From positions 1-33,299 of the forward strand of contig JBQDBK010000014.1 in assembly GCA_052090825.1 (NCBI GenBank): DNA of 33,299 nucleotides, read 5' to 3'. Shown in pieces: positions 17,690 through 25,331 of the stretch. The translations under genes were made by a program, and so were the position numbers. The notes under the pieces are model-generated. The model searched no databases. It had not been told where the DNA came from and saw only the letters and a list, made by a program, of their open reading frames with translations. Origin of the DNA: JBQDBK01 sp052090825 (GTDB lineage Bacteria > Bacillota > Clostridia > Tissierellales > Peptoniphilaceae). Within the stretch, counting starts at the first letter, position 1; the number at the start of each line of letters is the position of its first letter.

Positions 17690-18481
17690 TTAGCTCTTCA
17701 AAAGCTTCTCTTGTCTTTGATCCTTGATCTTTTTTTCTACTTCTTCTATTTTTTTTCTTAATGACTCTTTATCTAGTTGAGGTCTCTCTGTTTTATCTTC
17801 TGAATTTTTAAAAACATCTATTGCTTCTTGAAGATTTGTTGTACCATTGTTTATTTCATCTTGTGTTACACCTGCTTTATCTCTTATACCTTTGGCAATT
17901 TCTATTGCTTCTTGTAATCTATTAAAGGCACTATCTTCTTTTTTGCCTTGTTCTATTTTTCCTGCATCTCTTATTTTTTCTTCTAATTCAGCTTTATTTA
18001 CTTTTTCTTCAATTTCTACTTTTCCCTCAATATTATCCCAGTCAGTTACTAGATAAAATACCTGGGCTCCCATTGGAGAGCTTGGAACTTTTACTTCTAT
18101 TGGAATAGAGTTTGAGTCTTTTTCTATTTCAAAAGTATACTGCTGAGGATATTCTGCACTTCCTTCTTCTTTTTGAATTTCTATAAATTCATTTTCTTTT
18201 CTTACTTTTAACGATTCAATCTCGGCTGATATCCCAAACATTTTATCACCGAAAGAAATTGAGCATGTATAAACCCCATCTCTTTCTATAATTGTCGCTC
18301 TTGGATTTATTAATCCAGCTTTACTAATCATTGAAGGCTCTCCATTATCCTTAACAGCTCTAACTCCTATTGTGTAAGTCCAATTCTTATGCTCTTCTCT
18401 TGCATACACTGGTAATATACTGCTTATTGACAGAATAATTGCAAGAGCAAAGGTCAATATTTTTTTAAATTTCATCTTCAC
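17690..18481 (-). CDS. Multi-NEAT/FIVAR/SLH surface protein, N-terminal part
   Basis: A 263-residue frame with a signal peptide (1-27, ending LPVYA), one NEAT-like domain (about 33-150; GEPSMISKAGLINPRATII ... SPMGAQVFYLVTDW) and a FIVAR module (about 160-220). The next FIVAR helix (KESLRKKIEEVEKK) runs into a stop at 17690. The A run at 17730-17736 has seven bases. With eight, the frame passes through KKDQGSKTREAFEELRENL into the 15441-17660 frame and gives a protein of about 1013 residues with four NEAT domains. The start overlaps the flavodoxin gene by 17 bp, so the two are translationally coupled. Confidence 0.85.
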   Translation of the reverse strand: MKMKFKKILTFALAIILSISSILPVYAREEHKNWTYTIGVRAVKDNGEPSMISKAGLINPRATIIERDGVYTCSISFGDKMFGISAEIESLKVRKENEFIEIQKEEGSAEYPQQYTFEIEKDSNSIPIEVKVPSSPMGAQVFYLVTDWDNIEGKVEIEEKVNKAELEEKIRDAGKIEQGKKEDSAFNRLQEAIEIAKGIRDKAGVTQDEINNGTTNLQEAIDVFKNSEDKTERPQLDKESLRKKIEEVEKKIKDQRQEKLLKS

Positions 18482-18998
18482 TTCCTCCTATAAACTCTAA
18501 AACTCTTTCTTTAAAAAACTCACTTGCATTTTTTAACTCATCTTTTGTTGCTACTCTTGAATTTAAACCACTTTCCACCATTTTCTTTTTAATGCTTGGC
18601 GGAACAATTTTGCCCGTTAATCCCTCCATTTTTTTTATTAATTTGGGGTCCACTAATCCCGGAAGTCTGTATTCTCCTAAAGAATTCTTATTTTCCAAAA
18701 TTTTTTCTAGATTCCCTTTAACCTTAAGCCCATGTTCAGAATCTGGCATAGCTCCTAAAGTTACAAATATTCCTAAGTTATTTTGCTTAGTTGACTTAAT
18801 AATTTTTCTTGTCTTTGAGTCAGGTAACCCCTTATCAATCCAACCGCCTATAAGAGCAAAATCATACTCCTCCGGATTTTTATTTTCTTCCACAGCCGCT
18901 ATATTCATTTCGCAAATTTCTTTTAAGCTTTGGTATATATGCTCTGCCATATTTTTAGTATTTCCTGTTTTTGATGAATAAATTATTATTCCTTTCAT
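18465..18998 (-). CDS. Flavodoxin-family protein in the haem operon
   Basis: A 177-residue protein. It opens with the FMN phosphate-binding loop of flavodoxins (GIIIYSSKTGNTKNMAEHI, about residues 3-21). The flavodoxin-fold segments DFALIGGWIDKGLPDS and GIFVTLGAMPDSEHG follow. It overlaps the ATPase gene by 4 bp and the NEAT-FIVAR-SLH gene by 17 bp, so it belongs to the operon. Flavodoxins carry electrons at low potential. In anaerobes, flavodoxins next to haem-uptake genes are thought to support reductive haem breakdown or tetrapyrrole reduction. No radical-SAM haem-degrading enzyme (ChuW/HmuW type) is present in this window, so that role remains an inference. Confidence 0.85.
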   Translation of the reverse strand: MKGIIIYSSKTGNTKNMAEHIYQSLKEICEMNIAAVEENKNPEEYDFALIGGWIDKGLPDSKTRKIIKSTKQNNLGIFVTLGAMPDSEHGLKVKGNLEKILENKNSLGEYRLPGLVDPKLIKKMEGLTGKIVPPSIKKKMVESGLNSRVATKDELKNASEFFKERVLEFIGGSEDEI

Positions 18999-19774
18999 AC
19001 CGAGACCTCCTTTGGTAAAACTATCAATCTATCTTTAAATTTTTCTATAGTTAATTGTGTATCATAAATTTTGCTCATGGACTCCTCTGTTAACATCTCT
19101 CTAGGATTCCCTTGAAACTCAACTTTCCCCTTATACATCCCTATCACTTCATAGGAATACATAAGAGCTTGGTTTATATCGTGTAGAACCATAATTATAG
19201 TTTTAGATAAGTCTTTGTTTAATTTTTTAATTAATTCAAGAATTTCAATTTGATACTTTATATCTAAGTATGTTGTTGGTTCATCTAAAAATAATATTTC
19301 TGTATCTTGTGCAATAGACATTGCTATCCAAACCCTTTGTTTTTGTCCTCCAGACAATAAGTTTATTGACTTATTTTGTATTTCTTCTAAACCACACATA
19401 TATATGGCTTTTTCAATTTTTTCTATATCTTTATCCCCTGGTCCTTGCATAAAATTTAAATATGGATTTCTTCCATAACTCACTAAATCTTTTACACTTA
19501 TATCTCCCATAATTCTGTTTTGTTGATGAACTATTGCAACTTTTTTTGCAAATTCTTTTTGATTTATTTTTTCTATATCCTCTCCATCTAACTTTATTAT
19601 TCCTCTAAGGCTTTTTAGTTCCTTGGTGCATAGTTTAAATAGAGTACTTTTACCACAACCATTACTTCCTAGAAGTGTAGTTATTTTCCCTCTCTTGAAT
19701 TTTACTGAGAGGTCTTTTATTACATGATTGTCACCGTAATAAAAGTTAAGTTTTTTAACCTCCATATTTTTCAC
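18995..19774 (-). CDS. Haem/iron ABC importer ATPase (FecE/FhuC type)
   Basis: A 259-residue ATPase. Walker A is GSNGCGKST (about residues 34-42), the signature is LLSGGQKQR, Walker B is EILFLDEPTTYLD and the H-loop is VLHDINQ. The layout is that of ATPases driving FecCD-type importers for haem, siderophores or cobalamin. It overlaps the permease gene by 20 bp and the flavodoxin gene by 4 bp. With the IsdE-like lipoprotein and FecCD permease it should form a complete haem importer (HtsABC/IsdEF-like). Confidence 0.93.
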   Translation of the reverse strand: MKNMEVKKLNFYYGDNHVIKDLSVKFKRGKITTLLGSNGCGKSTLFKLCTKELKSLRGIIKLDGEDIEKINQKEFAKKVAIVHQQNRIMGDISVKDLVSYGRNPYLNFMQGPGDKDIEKIEKAIYMCGLEEIQNKSINLLSGGQKQRVWIAMSIAQDTEILFLDEPTTYLDIKYQIEILELIKKLNKDLSKTIIMVLHDINQALMYSYEVIGMYKGKVEFQGNPREMLTEESMSKIYDTQLTIEKFKDRLIVLPKEVSV

Positions 19775-20747
19775 CTCCTACTTTTAATAAGATGATAAAA
19801 AATGGGCCACATATAATTGTCATTATTATGGATGAAGATATTTCATAAGGATATAAAATAGTTCTACCTAATGTATCTGCTCCTAAAAATATAGTCGCTC
19901 CTAAAAGAGCTGAAAACGGTATAAGGTACTTATGATTACTTCCTACTATAATTCTTGATATATGAGCTACTAATAATCCTAAGAATCCTACAACTCCTAC
20001 TATAGCTGTTGCAACAGAAGCTAAAGCTACTCCAACTAAGGCCACAAGCATTCTATCTTTATTTACATTTACTCCTATGGACTTTGCTGTTTTATCTTCA
20101 AGGGTTAGTAAGTTACACATTCTTCCTAGGAATAAAGATATTATTAAACATCCTATTCCGTATATCTTCATTATATTTACATCATCCCAAGTCTTTTGGG
20201 CTATATTCCCAGCTATCATAGCCTGAGTGCTTGTAGTATTCCCTCCAATAGCTATTTTTAATCCTTCTGAAAAACCTGTAAAAATCATGCTAAGAGCAAC
20301 TCCCACAAGTATTAATTTTATCGGATTTGCTCCTCCATCCCAAGCTAATCCATATAAGATTAGATAAGCTGCAACTCCTCCAAAAATCGCAAATATAGGA
20401 GCTGTGAAATATAAACTAGGGAATATGGCAACAACTAAAGTAGCGACAAGTGATGAGGCTGAAGATATTCCTATTATCCCTGGGTCTGTTAGAGGATTTT
20501 GCATTACAGCTTGAAGTAAAACTCCAGATACTGCAAGGGCAGCTCCTGCTAGAATAGATATTATTATCCTTGGAAATCTCAAATCATATATAGTTGCAAC
20601 TTTTGGATCAAACTCAACAAATAAACCCTTGGCAATTTCTAAAAAGCTAACATTTAAACTGCCTGCTTTACAAGAAAATATAACCAGAATTAATAAAAGT
20701 AGGGATACAATTAAATAACTTAATCTTCTTTTAAATTTATTTCCCAT
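19755..20747 (-). CDS. FecCD-family permease of the haem importer
   Basis: A 330-residue polytopic membrane protein of the BtuC/FecCD family with about nine or ten hydrophobic helices. Family-typical segments are visible: DLRFPRIIISILAGAALAVSG, then VLLQAVMQNPLTDPGIIGIS, and the C-terminal VGFLGLLVAHISRIIVG with the charged cytoplasmic loop that contacts the ATPase. It overlaps its binding-protein gene by 11 bp. Only one permease is encoded, so it should work as a homodimer, as in IsdF and BtuC. Confidence 0.93.
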   Translation of the reverse strand: MGNKFKRRLSYLIVSLLLLILVIFSCKAGSLNVSFLEIAKGLFVEFDPKVATIYDLRFPRIIISILAGAALAVSGVLLQAVMQNPLTDPGIIGISSASSLVATLVVAIFPSLYFTAPIFAIFGGVAAYLILYGLAWDGGANPIKLILVGVALSMIFTGFSEGLKIAIGGNTTSTQAMIAGNIAQKTWDDVNIMKIYGIGCLIISLFLGRMCNLLTLEDKTAKSIGVNVNKDRMLVALVGVALASVATAIVGVVGFLGLLVAHISRIIVGSNHKYLIPFSALLGATIFLGADTLGRTILYPYEISSSIIMTIICGPFFIILLKVGGEKYGG

Positions 20748-21612
20748 AAAATATTTCTCCCAAATTTTCTAGAGCCTCTATATAATTAAACTTTGCACTC
20801 ATACCAAATTTTTTATTATCTAGGTCATATACTTTCTTTTCTTTAACTGCTCTAAAATGTCTCCATATATCATTATTCTCAAAATCTTTTTTAAACATTT
20901 CTTTTACTTGGTCCGGCATAGCATGAGATGTACGAAGTATAATATCCGGATTTTTTTCTAACATATCTTCTGTGTTTACATTTATAAATTGTTCATCATT
21001 TTCACTATAAACATTTTCTCCACCTGCCAGTTTAACCAAGTCTCCTACATATGAATTTTCCGTTGCTACTACATAAGTCCCAGGTAGACCCATAAGAATA
21101 AGTACTCTTGGTTTCTTCTCATTTTCATATTTCTTTTTAAATTCATTAATATTTTTTTTATACTCAGTTATTAGATTTTGTGCCTCCTTATTTCTATTTA
21201 AAAGATTTCCCAGATCTTCTATACTTTTAAACATTCCTTCTACATTGCTCAAATTTAAAAATCCATAATTTAAACTTGCTGCTTCAAATTTAGGCATTAA
21301 ATCTGCAATTAAGCTTACAGGACTGAAAACAAAATCGGGATTCATTGCACTTATTTTTTCTATGTCTGGACTCATTGCACTCCCGATTTTAGGCAAATTC
21401 TTATATTTTTCTGGAGTTTCTTCTACCTTACTTTCCGGAACCGCTACTAAATCTATATTCAATTTTTCAAATATTAAAGCCGTGGACATTGATGTGACTA
21501 TTATTTTAGGAGTCTCTGAATTTAATATTTTCCCTTGTTCTTGTCTTTGATCTACGCAACCACTTAAAATTAAGAGTAAAAAGGCAGATAATATGATTAA
21601 TTTATTCTTCAT
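20737..21612 (-). CDS. isdE: Haem-binding lipoprotein of the ABC importer, IsdE/HtsA-like
   Basis: A 291-residue lipoprotein with lipobox LSGC (Cys19). It is strongly IsdE-like: IVTSMSTALIFEKLNIDLV, then PKIGSAMSPDIEKI, VLILMGLPGTYVVATE, SYVGDLVKLAGGENVY and KKVYDLDNKKFGMSA. The haem axial ligands of S. aureus IsdE are a Met in an MSPD motif and a His in a H-x-MP motif. Both are conserved here as Met80 (AMSPD) and His230 (SHAMP). It therefore probably binds haem at the outer membrane face and hands it to the FecCD permease. The start overlaps the Shp-like gene by 11 bp. Confidence 0.93.
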   Translation of the reverse strand: MKNKLIILSAFLLLILSGCVDQRQEQGKILNSETPKIIVTSMSTALIFEKLNIDLVAVPESKVEETPEKYKNLPKIGSAMSPDIEKISAMNPDFVFSPVSLIADLMPKFEAASLNYGFLNLSNVEGMFKSIEDLGNLLNRNKEAQNLITEYKKNINEFKKKYENEKKPRVLILMGLPGTYVVATENSYVGDLVKLAGGENVYSENDEQFINVNTEDMLEKNPDIILRTSHAMPDQVKEMFKKDFENNDIWRHFRAVKEKKVYDLDNKKFGMSAKFNYIEALENLGEIFYGK

Positions 21613-22489
21613 CTATTTCCTCCATGAGTCTGTTACGCTCTTTTTTTAATCTTTTTACAATGAATATACTAGATATTGAAGCTATTATTCCTATAACACT
21701 TAGCAAAGATATTATAATTGCAACTATATATAAAAATATTTTTGTTATTTCTCCCATAACAGTTCCATCTGAAGTATGGTCTTCATTTTCATCACTATTC
21801 TTGTCATTAAAATCAAATACTTTTTTTAATTCTTTAGAGTTTTTCATTAATAGACCATGATGATAACCTAGACTATTGGTTTTAATTTTATTTTCCTTGT
21901 TATTTAATTGTTTTTCATCTGGATTTAATCCGTGTGGATTGTATGATAAGTTTTCTTTACTATTTAAATTACTATCTTTTAGTATTTCTTTTTGATTTAT
22001 AACTTCTTCTTTATCTATTGTTTCAAAATCTGTATTTCCCTCTGTAAAATTTGAAATGTCATAGTAAAAAATAATATCTCTACCCATGGCCTCAACTAAA
22101 AAACTAGATCTCACTATTATATCTTTTGAGGGAATCTCAAACCTATAATCTTTAGTATCTTCGCCTTCTTTTACTATTTCAAAATCAACAGGATAAAATT
22201 TATTATCCCCCCTATTTTGAATAGAAAAACTTTCATTTTTTATATTGCTTGCAAGATTAAATCTAACTGTTAAATAAATTTTTTCTCCAATTGTTTCTAC
22301 TAGAGCTTGAGGATATAGTACTGATTCAACCATTCCTTGCCCTATAGCAGGATTTTTACCTGCATCTTCTATAGTTCCAGTTAAAGGATGTTCATAGTAT
22401 GCCCTTGTTCTTCCTATCTCTAAAGTGCTAGCAAAAACACTTGTTGAAGTTAAAACAATTAAAAATAATATAGTAATTATTCTTTTCAT
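21602..22489 (-). CDS. Membrane-anchored haem-binding NEAT-like protein, Shp-like
   Basis: A 295-residue protein with a signal peptide (1-20, SVFA), one NEAT-like domain (about 25-150), a polar linker, and a C-terminal transmembrane helix (about 252-278) followed by a charged KRLKKERNRLMEE tail. This is the layout of streptococcal Shp, which takes haem from Shr and gives it to HtsA. Shp binds haem between two methionines (Met66 and Met153). The candidate ligands here are Met53 (AIGQGMVES) and Met135 (VEAMGRDII), 82 residues apart against 87 in Shp. It lies directly before the importer lipoprotein, as in streptococci, and overlaps the upstream NEAT gene by 4 bp. Confidence 0.85.
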   Translation of the reverse strand: MKRIITILFLIVLTSTSVFASTLEIGRTRAYYEHPLTGTIEDAGKNPAIGQGMVESVLYPQALVETIGEKIYLTVRFNLASNIKNESFSIQNRGDNKFYPVDFEIVKEGEDTKDYRFEIPSKDIIVRSSFLVEAMGRDIIFYYDISNFTEGNTDFETIDKEEVINQKEILKDSNLNSKENLSYNPHGLNPDEKQLNNKENKIKTNSLGYHHGLLMKNSKELKKVFDFNDKNSDENEDHTSDGTVMGEITKIFLYIVAIIISLLSVIGIIASISSIFIVKRLKKERNRLMEEIDEE

Positions 22490-24249
22490 TTAATAAACTC
22501 CTTTAACTTTTTATTTTCATCGAGTAACTCCAAAATCACTGATATATTTTTTTTCAGTATTATTATAGAAACTACATTGATTAAGATAAGTATTAATGCT
22601 ACGGTAAATATAATTGCCTTATTTTCTTTTATTTCTAAATTAACTTTCTTTTCTAGTTTAGGGCCTTCATTAATATTATTACTTGAAGATAAACTTGACT
22701 TTATTCCTATACCTTTATCAATTATGGACTTCCTCTTTTCCTTAGATGAGACTACCTTATTTTTTATTTTTGCTTTATTTACTATTTTTTTTGTCGGTTT
22801 TTTTATATTTATATTATTTATAGGAACTAGAGGCTCAGCTCCTTTTCTTACAATGGCATATTTACCACTTCCACCTTTGAAAGAAAAATTTTTATCCTTT
22901 GTAATATAATCAATTTCTTCCGCTTTTGATTTATTCAATTTATATATCTTAGGTTTATCTTCAAATTTTATAGAATTTATAGGAATCTCTATCTCTAATT
23001 CTTTTTCAGCTTCTATCGCTTTTCTTTTTTCTTTTATATTTTTTTCATTCACTAAAATTTCATTAAGAGGCTCAAAAAATTCAATGCTATAAAATTCAAC
23101 TGTAGACAGTGGACTAAATAAGTTTTTAAATTCTTCTATATCTTTGCCCGATAATTTATTTGCATAAAAATCAAACTCTTTATCAAAAGTGCCTGCTTCA
23201 TAATTTATAAAAATACCTTTATCCAGCTTACTACCTTTATCTTGAACCTTGTAATCTCTATCGATTTTAAATCTATTTTCTAAATCATTCTCTCCTGTAT
23301 TAACTTTTTCAACCTTATCCCAATTAATCATTAATCTTGCTTTCAAAGGATCGTCTCCCATAACTGATACCTTTGGATCAACCATTATATTTAATTCATC
23401 TATTTTGAATTTTATTGGTATTTTAAATATTTTAGGTCTCTTTATTGGATCATTTGGAATTTCTAAGGAATAATCCCCTTTCTCAGCCTTATAATATTTG
23501 TCTCCGTCTAAATAATATAAATCAACTAAGCTAGAATTGATATTCTGAACTTCTAACTTATCTGTTTCTATATATAAAAACGAATTATCTTTTTCTATGC
23601 TTAACAATCCAAATCTATTTAAAGCTTTATTTCCCATGGACTCTTTATCTTCTGTCCAATGAAATAGTTTAAGGTCTACCTTATACTTTCCTTCTTCAAG
23701 ATTTATAGGGCTAAAATCTTCATTTTTTTCTTTTTTAATGTTATTTTCTTTTTTAAGATAGTCTTTAGAATCAATATTTAATTTTATTCTAACTTCTTGA
23801 TTCCCTGAACCTAATTCTTCCATTATTGGTACATAAACACAAGCATCTATAAATTCTTCTTTAGGGTCAACTACAAATTCTAATTCTTTAGGATATTTTT
23901 TCCCTTTTAGTTTTTTATCTTTTCCTTTTTGTGGATGATTGAATTCGTCAATTACGTCGTATTCAGATACAACTTTTACATCCTTATTTTTTATCTCTAG
24001 ACCACCTAAATATCCTTTTTGACCATTTAATTCCAAGGGTAGAAATTTTAACCTTAATATGTATCCTTCTTTACTTTTTAATAATCTAGCTTTGTGCTCT
24101 AAAGCCTTATCACCCATGGATATTGAATCCTCATATTTTTTCCAAAGATTAACCTCAATTTCTTTATCTAAAGTATTAGAAGCTAAAGATAAATTAGGTG
24201 ATAGTAAAAAGTATATAAAGGCTACAAACACATATAAATATCTCTTCAT
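22486..24249 (-). CDS. Membrane-anchored protein with two NEAT-like domains
   Basis: A 587-residue protein, first gene of the haem operon. Signal peptide 1-23 (LSLA). NEAT-like domain one spans about 30-155 (EDSISMGDKALEHKARLL ... VPIMEELGSGNQEVRIKL). NEAT-like domain two spans about 185-320 (KESMGNKALNRFG ... VMGDDPLKARLMINW). A degenerate beta region with a KYAIVRKG end follows (about 430-480), then a Lys-rich linker and a C-terminal transmembrane helix (about 546-568) with a short coiled-coil tail (LLDENKKLKEFIK). AGGAG lies eight bases before the ATG. It probably relays haem from wall to membrane. I know no named orthologue; the NEAT assignment rests on the S-M-G/A motif and the beta pattern. 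Confidence 0.8.
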   Translation of the reverse strand: MKRYLYVFVAFIYFLLSPNLSLASNTLDKEIEVNLWKKYEDSISMGDKALEHKARLLKSKEGYILRLKFLPLELNGQKGYLGGLEIKNKDVKVVSEYDVIDEFNHPQKGKDKKLKGKKYPKELEFVVDPKEEFIDACVYVPIMEELGSGNQEVRIKLNIDSKDYLKKENNIKKEKNEDFSPINLEEGKYKVDLKLFHWTEDKESMGNKALNRFGLLSIEKDNSFLYIETDKLEVQNINSSLVDLYYLDGDKYYKAEKGDYSLEIPNDPIKRPKIFKIPIKFKIDELNIMVDPKVSVMGDDPLKARLMINWDKVEKVNTGENDLENRFKIDRDYKVQDKGSKLDKGIFINYEAGTFDKEFDFYANKLSGKDIEEFKNLFSPLSTVEFYSIEFFEPLNEILVNEKNIKEKRKAIEAEKELEIEIPINSIKFEDKPKIYKLNKSKAEEIDYITKDKNFSFKGGSGKYAIVRKGAEPLVPINNINIKKPTKKIVNKAKIKNKVVSSKEKRKSIIDKGIGIKSSLSSSNNINEGPKLEKKVNLEIKENKAIIFTVALILILINVVSIIILKKNISVILELLDENKKLKEFIK

Positions 24250-24276
24250 CTTTTTCTCCTAGCTATATTTTATATT

Positions 24277-24291
24277 TGATAATAAATATCA
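24277..24291. promoter_or_regulatory. Fur-box-like site before the haem operon
   Basis: TGATAATAAATATCA, one mismatch from the 7-1-7 Fur/PerR consensus TGATAATNATTATCA. It lies 28-42 bp upstream of the first NEAT gene. The identical 15 bases occur in the opposite orientation before the exporter operon (28924-28938). Confidence 0.5.
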
Positions 24292-24333
24292 CTTTTATTG
24301 TTACTATTATTAATTTTTTCCATTGTAAATACA

Positions 24334-24393
24334 AATAAATATCAAAATAAAAGAAGTTAACCAAGGTTAACTTCTTTTATTTTGATATTTATT
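24334..24393. terminator. 60-bp near-perfect palindrome between the two operons
   Basis: Two exact 29-bp arms (24334-24362 and 24365-24393) around two bases. It follows the regulator gene and precedes the haem-operon promoter. As RNA it would form a long hairpin with U-rich ends, so it can terminate the exporter operon. Its centre is also the dyad GTTAACCAAGGTTAAC, a likely repressor site. Confidence 0.7.
24356..24371. promoter_or_regulatory. Putative DtxR/MtsR-type operator, haem operon
   Basis: GTTAACCAAGGTTAAC is a near-perfect dyad, about 107 bp upstream of the first NEAT gene. A matching site, GTTAACCTAGGTTTAC, precedes the exporter operon. The GGTTAA/TTAACC half-sites resemble those of DtxR-family metalloregulators. 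Confidence 0.5.
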
Positions 24394-24478
24394 ATTATTT
24401 GACTTTTTCTTAGTTATAACTTCGATAAATACTTATTTAAAGCCATTAGTTATCATCTAATAAAATTGTTTATGCCGA

Positions 24479-25321
24479 TTAACATTTTTTTGAATTAATT
24501 AAATCAATAGTTACATTAAATAAAGCATCTCTATTATGATTTCCCCCAAAACCAATTTTAGAATTCATCCTAAGATATGCAAAAGACTGTATTATATTGT
24601 TACCTAATAAATTCCATTGCTTAAATACCTTTATTGGTATAAAAAACTTTTTATCCTTATATAATATATTTTTTTCAATACCATCTTCTAAATATTTTAA
24701 CTCGGTTACTATACCAGTCTTTGAATACCCTCCTAATAGCTGTTTTATCGCTCTAGCCTCTAATACAATAAAAGATTCTTCACCCACTATAAGCTTTATT
24801 GAATTTTCAAATCCTAACATAGCCATAGAAGATTCAATATTTGAATTTTTTATACACTCTTGTTTTTTCATTATAGATAAGTATCCACAATATTCTCCGT
24901 ATTCAAAAATTTTTAAAATATTAGTATATTTAATATTTTGTTTTCCTTCTAATAAATCTAGCCTTTCTGATTTTTCTATTAAAATTTCATTTATATCTAT
25001 TAAATCACTTTCAATTAATTTATATGAATATTCATAGCTACTATCTAAATTAATATTTAATCCTTTATTCAAAAATTTTTCTATTTTAAATCTTTTTTGT
25101 TCAAGGTCATTTGCTATCTCTAGCCCTATCTTTGTCATTTCATATTTATTAGATTCCCTATATAAAAAACCTTCTTTTATCATACTATCTAATATATTTT
25201 TAGAATTTGGCTTTGAACAAGAAAAAGCTCTTGCAACAGAAGTTATATTATTTTGACTTCTATTTTTTAATAAGTGCAATAAATATAACTTTTTAATATT
25301 AGTTATTTGAAAGTGTCTCAT
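24479..25321 (-). CDS. Winged-helix transcriptional regulator, DtxR-like N-terminus with unrecognised C-terminal domain
   Basis: A 280-residue protein. The first 75 residues form a winged helix-turn-helix like that of DtxR/MntR regulators: LYLLHLLKNRSQNNITSVAR, SKPNSKNILDSMIKEGFLYR, then the wing KYEMTKIGLEIA. The remaining 200 residues do not match the DtxR metal-binding/dimerisation or SH3 layout that I know. A middle region has two Cys (YGEYCGYLSIMKKQECI), and the end reads GFGGNHNRDALFNVTIDLI. It follows the exporter genes by 10 bp, so it is co-transcribed with them. By position it is the likely regulator of both iron operons. What it senses (Fe, Mn, haem) is unknown. Confidence 0.65.
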   Translation of the reverse strand: MRHFQITNIKKLYLLHLLKNRSQNNITSVARAFSCSKPNSKNILDSMIKEGFLYRESNKYEMTKIGLEIANDLEQKRFKIEKFLNKGLNINLDSSYEYSYKLIESDLIDINEILIEKSERLDLLEGKQNIKYTNILKIFEYGEYCGYLSIMKKQECIKNSNIESSMAMLGFENSIKLIVGEESFIVLEARAIKQLLGGYSKTGIVTELKYLEDGIEKNILYKDKKFFIPIKVFKQWNLLGNNIIQSFAYLRMNSKIGFGGNHNRDALFNVTIDLINSKKC

Positions 25322-25331
25322 TTAATCCCCT

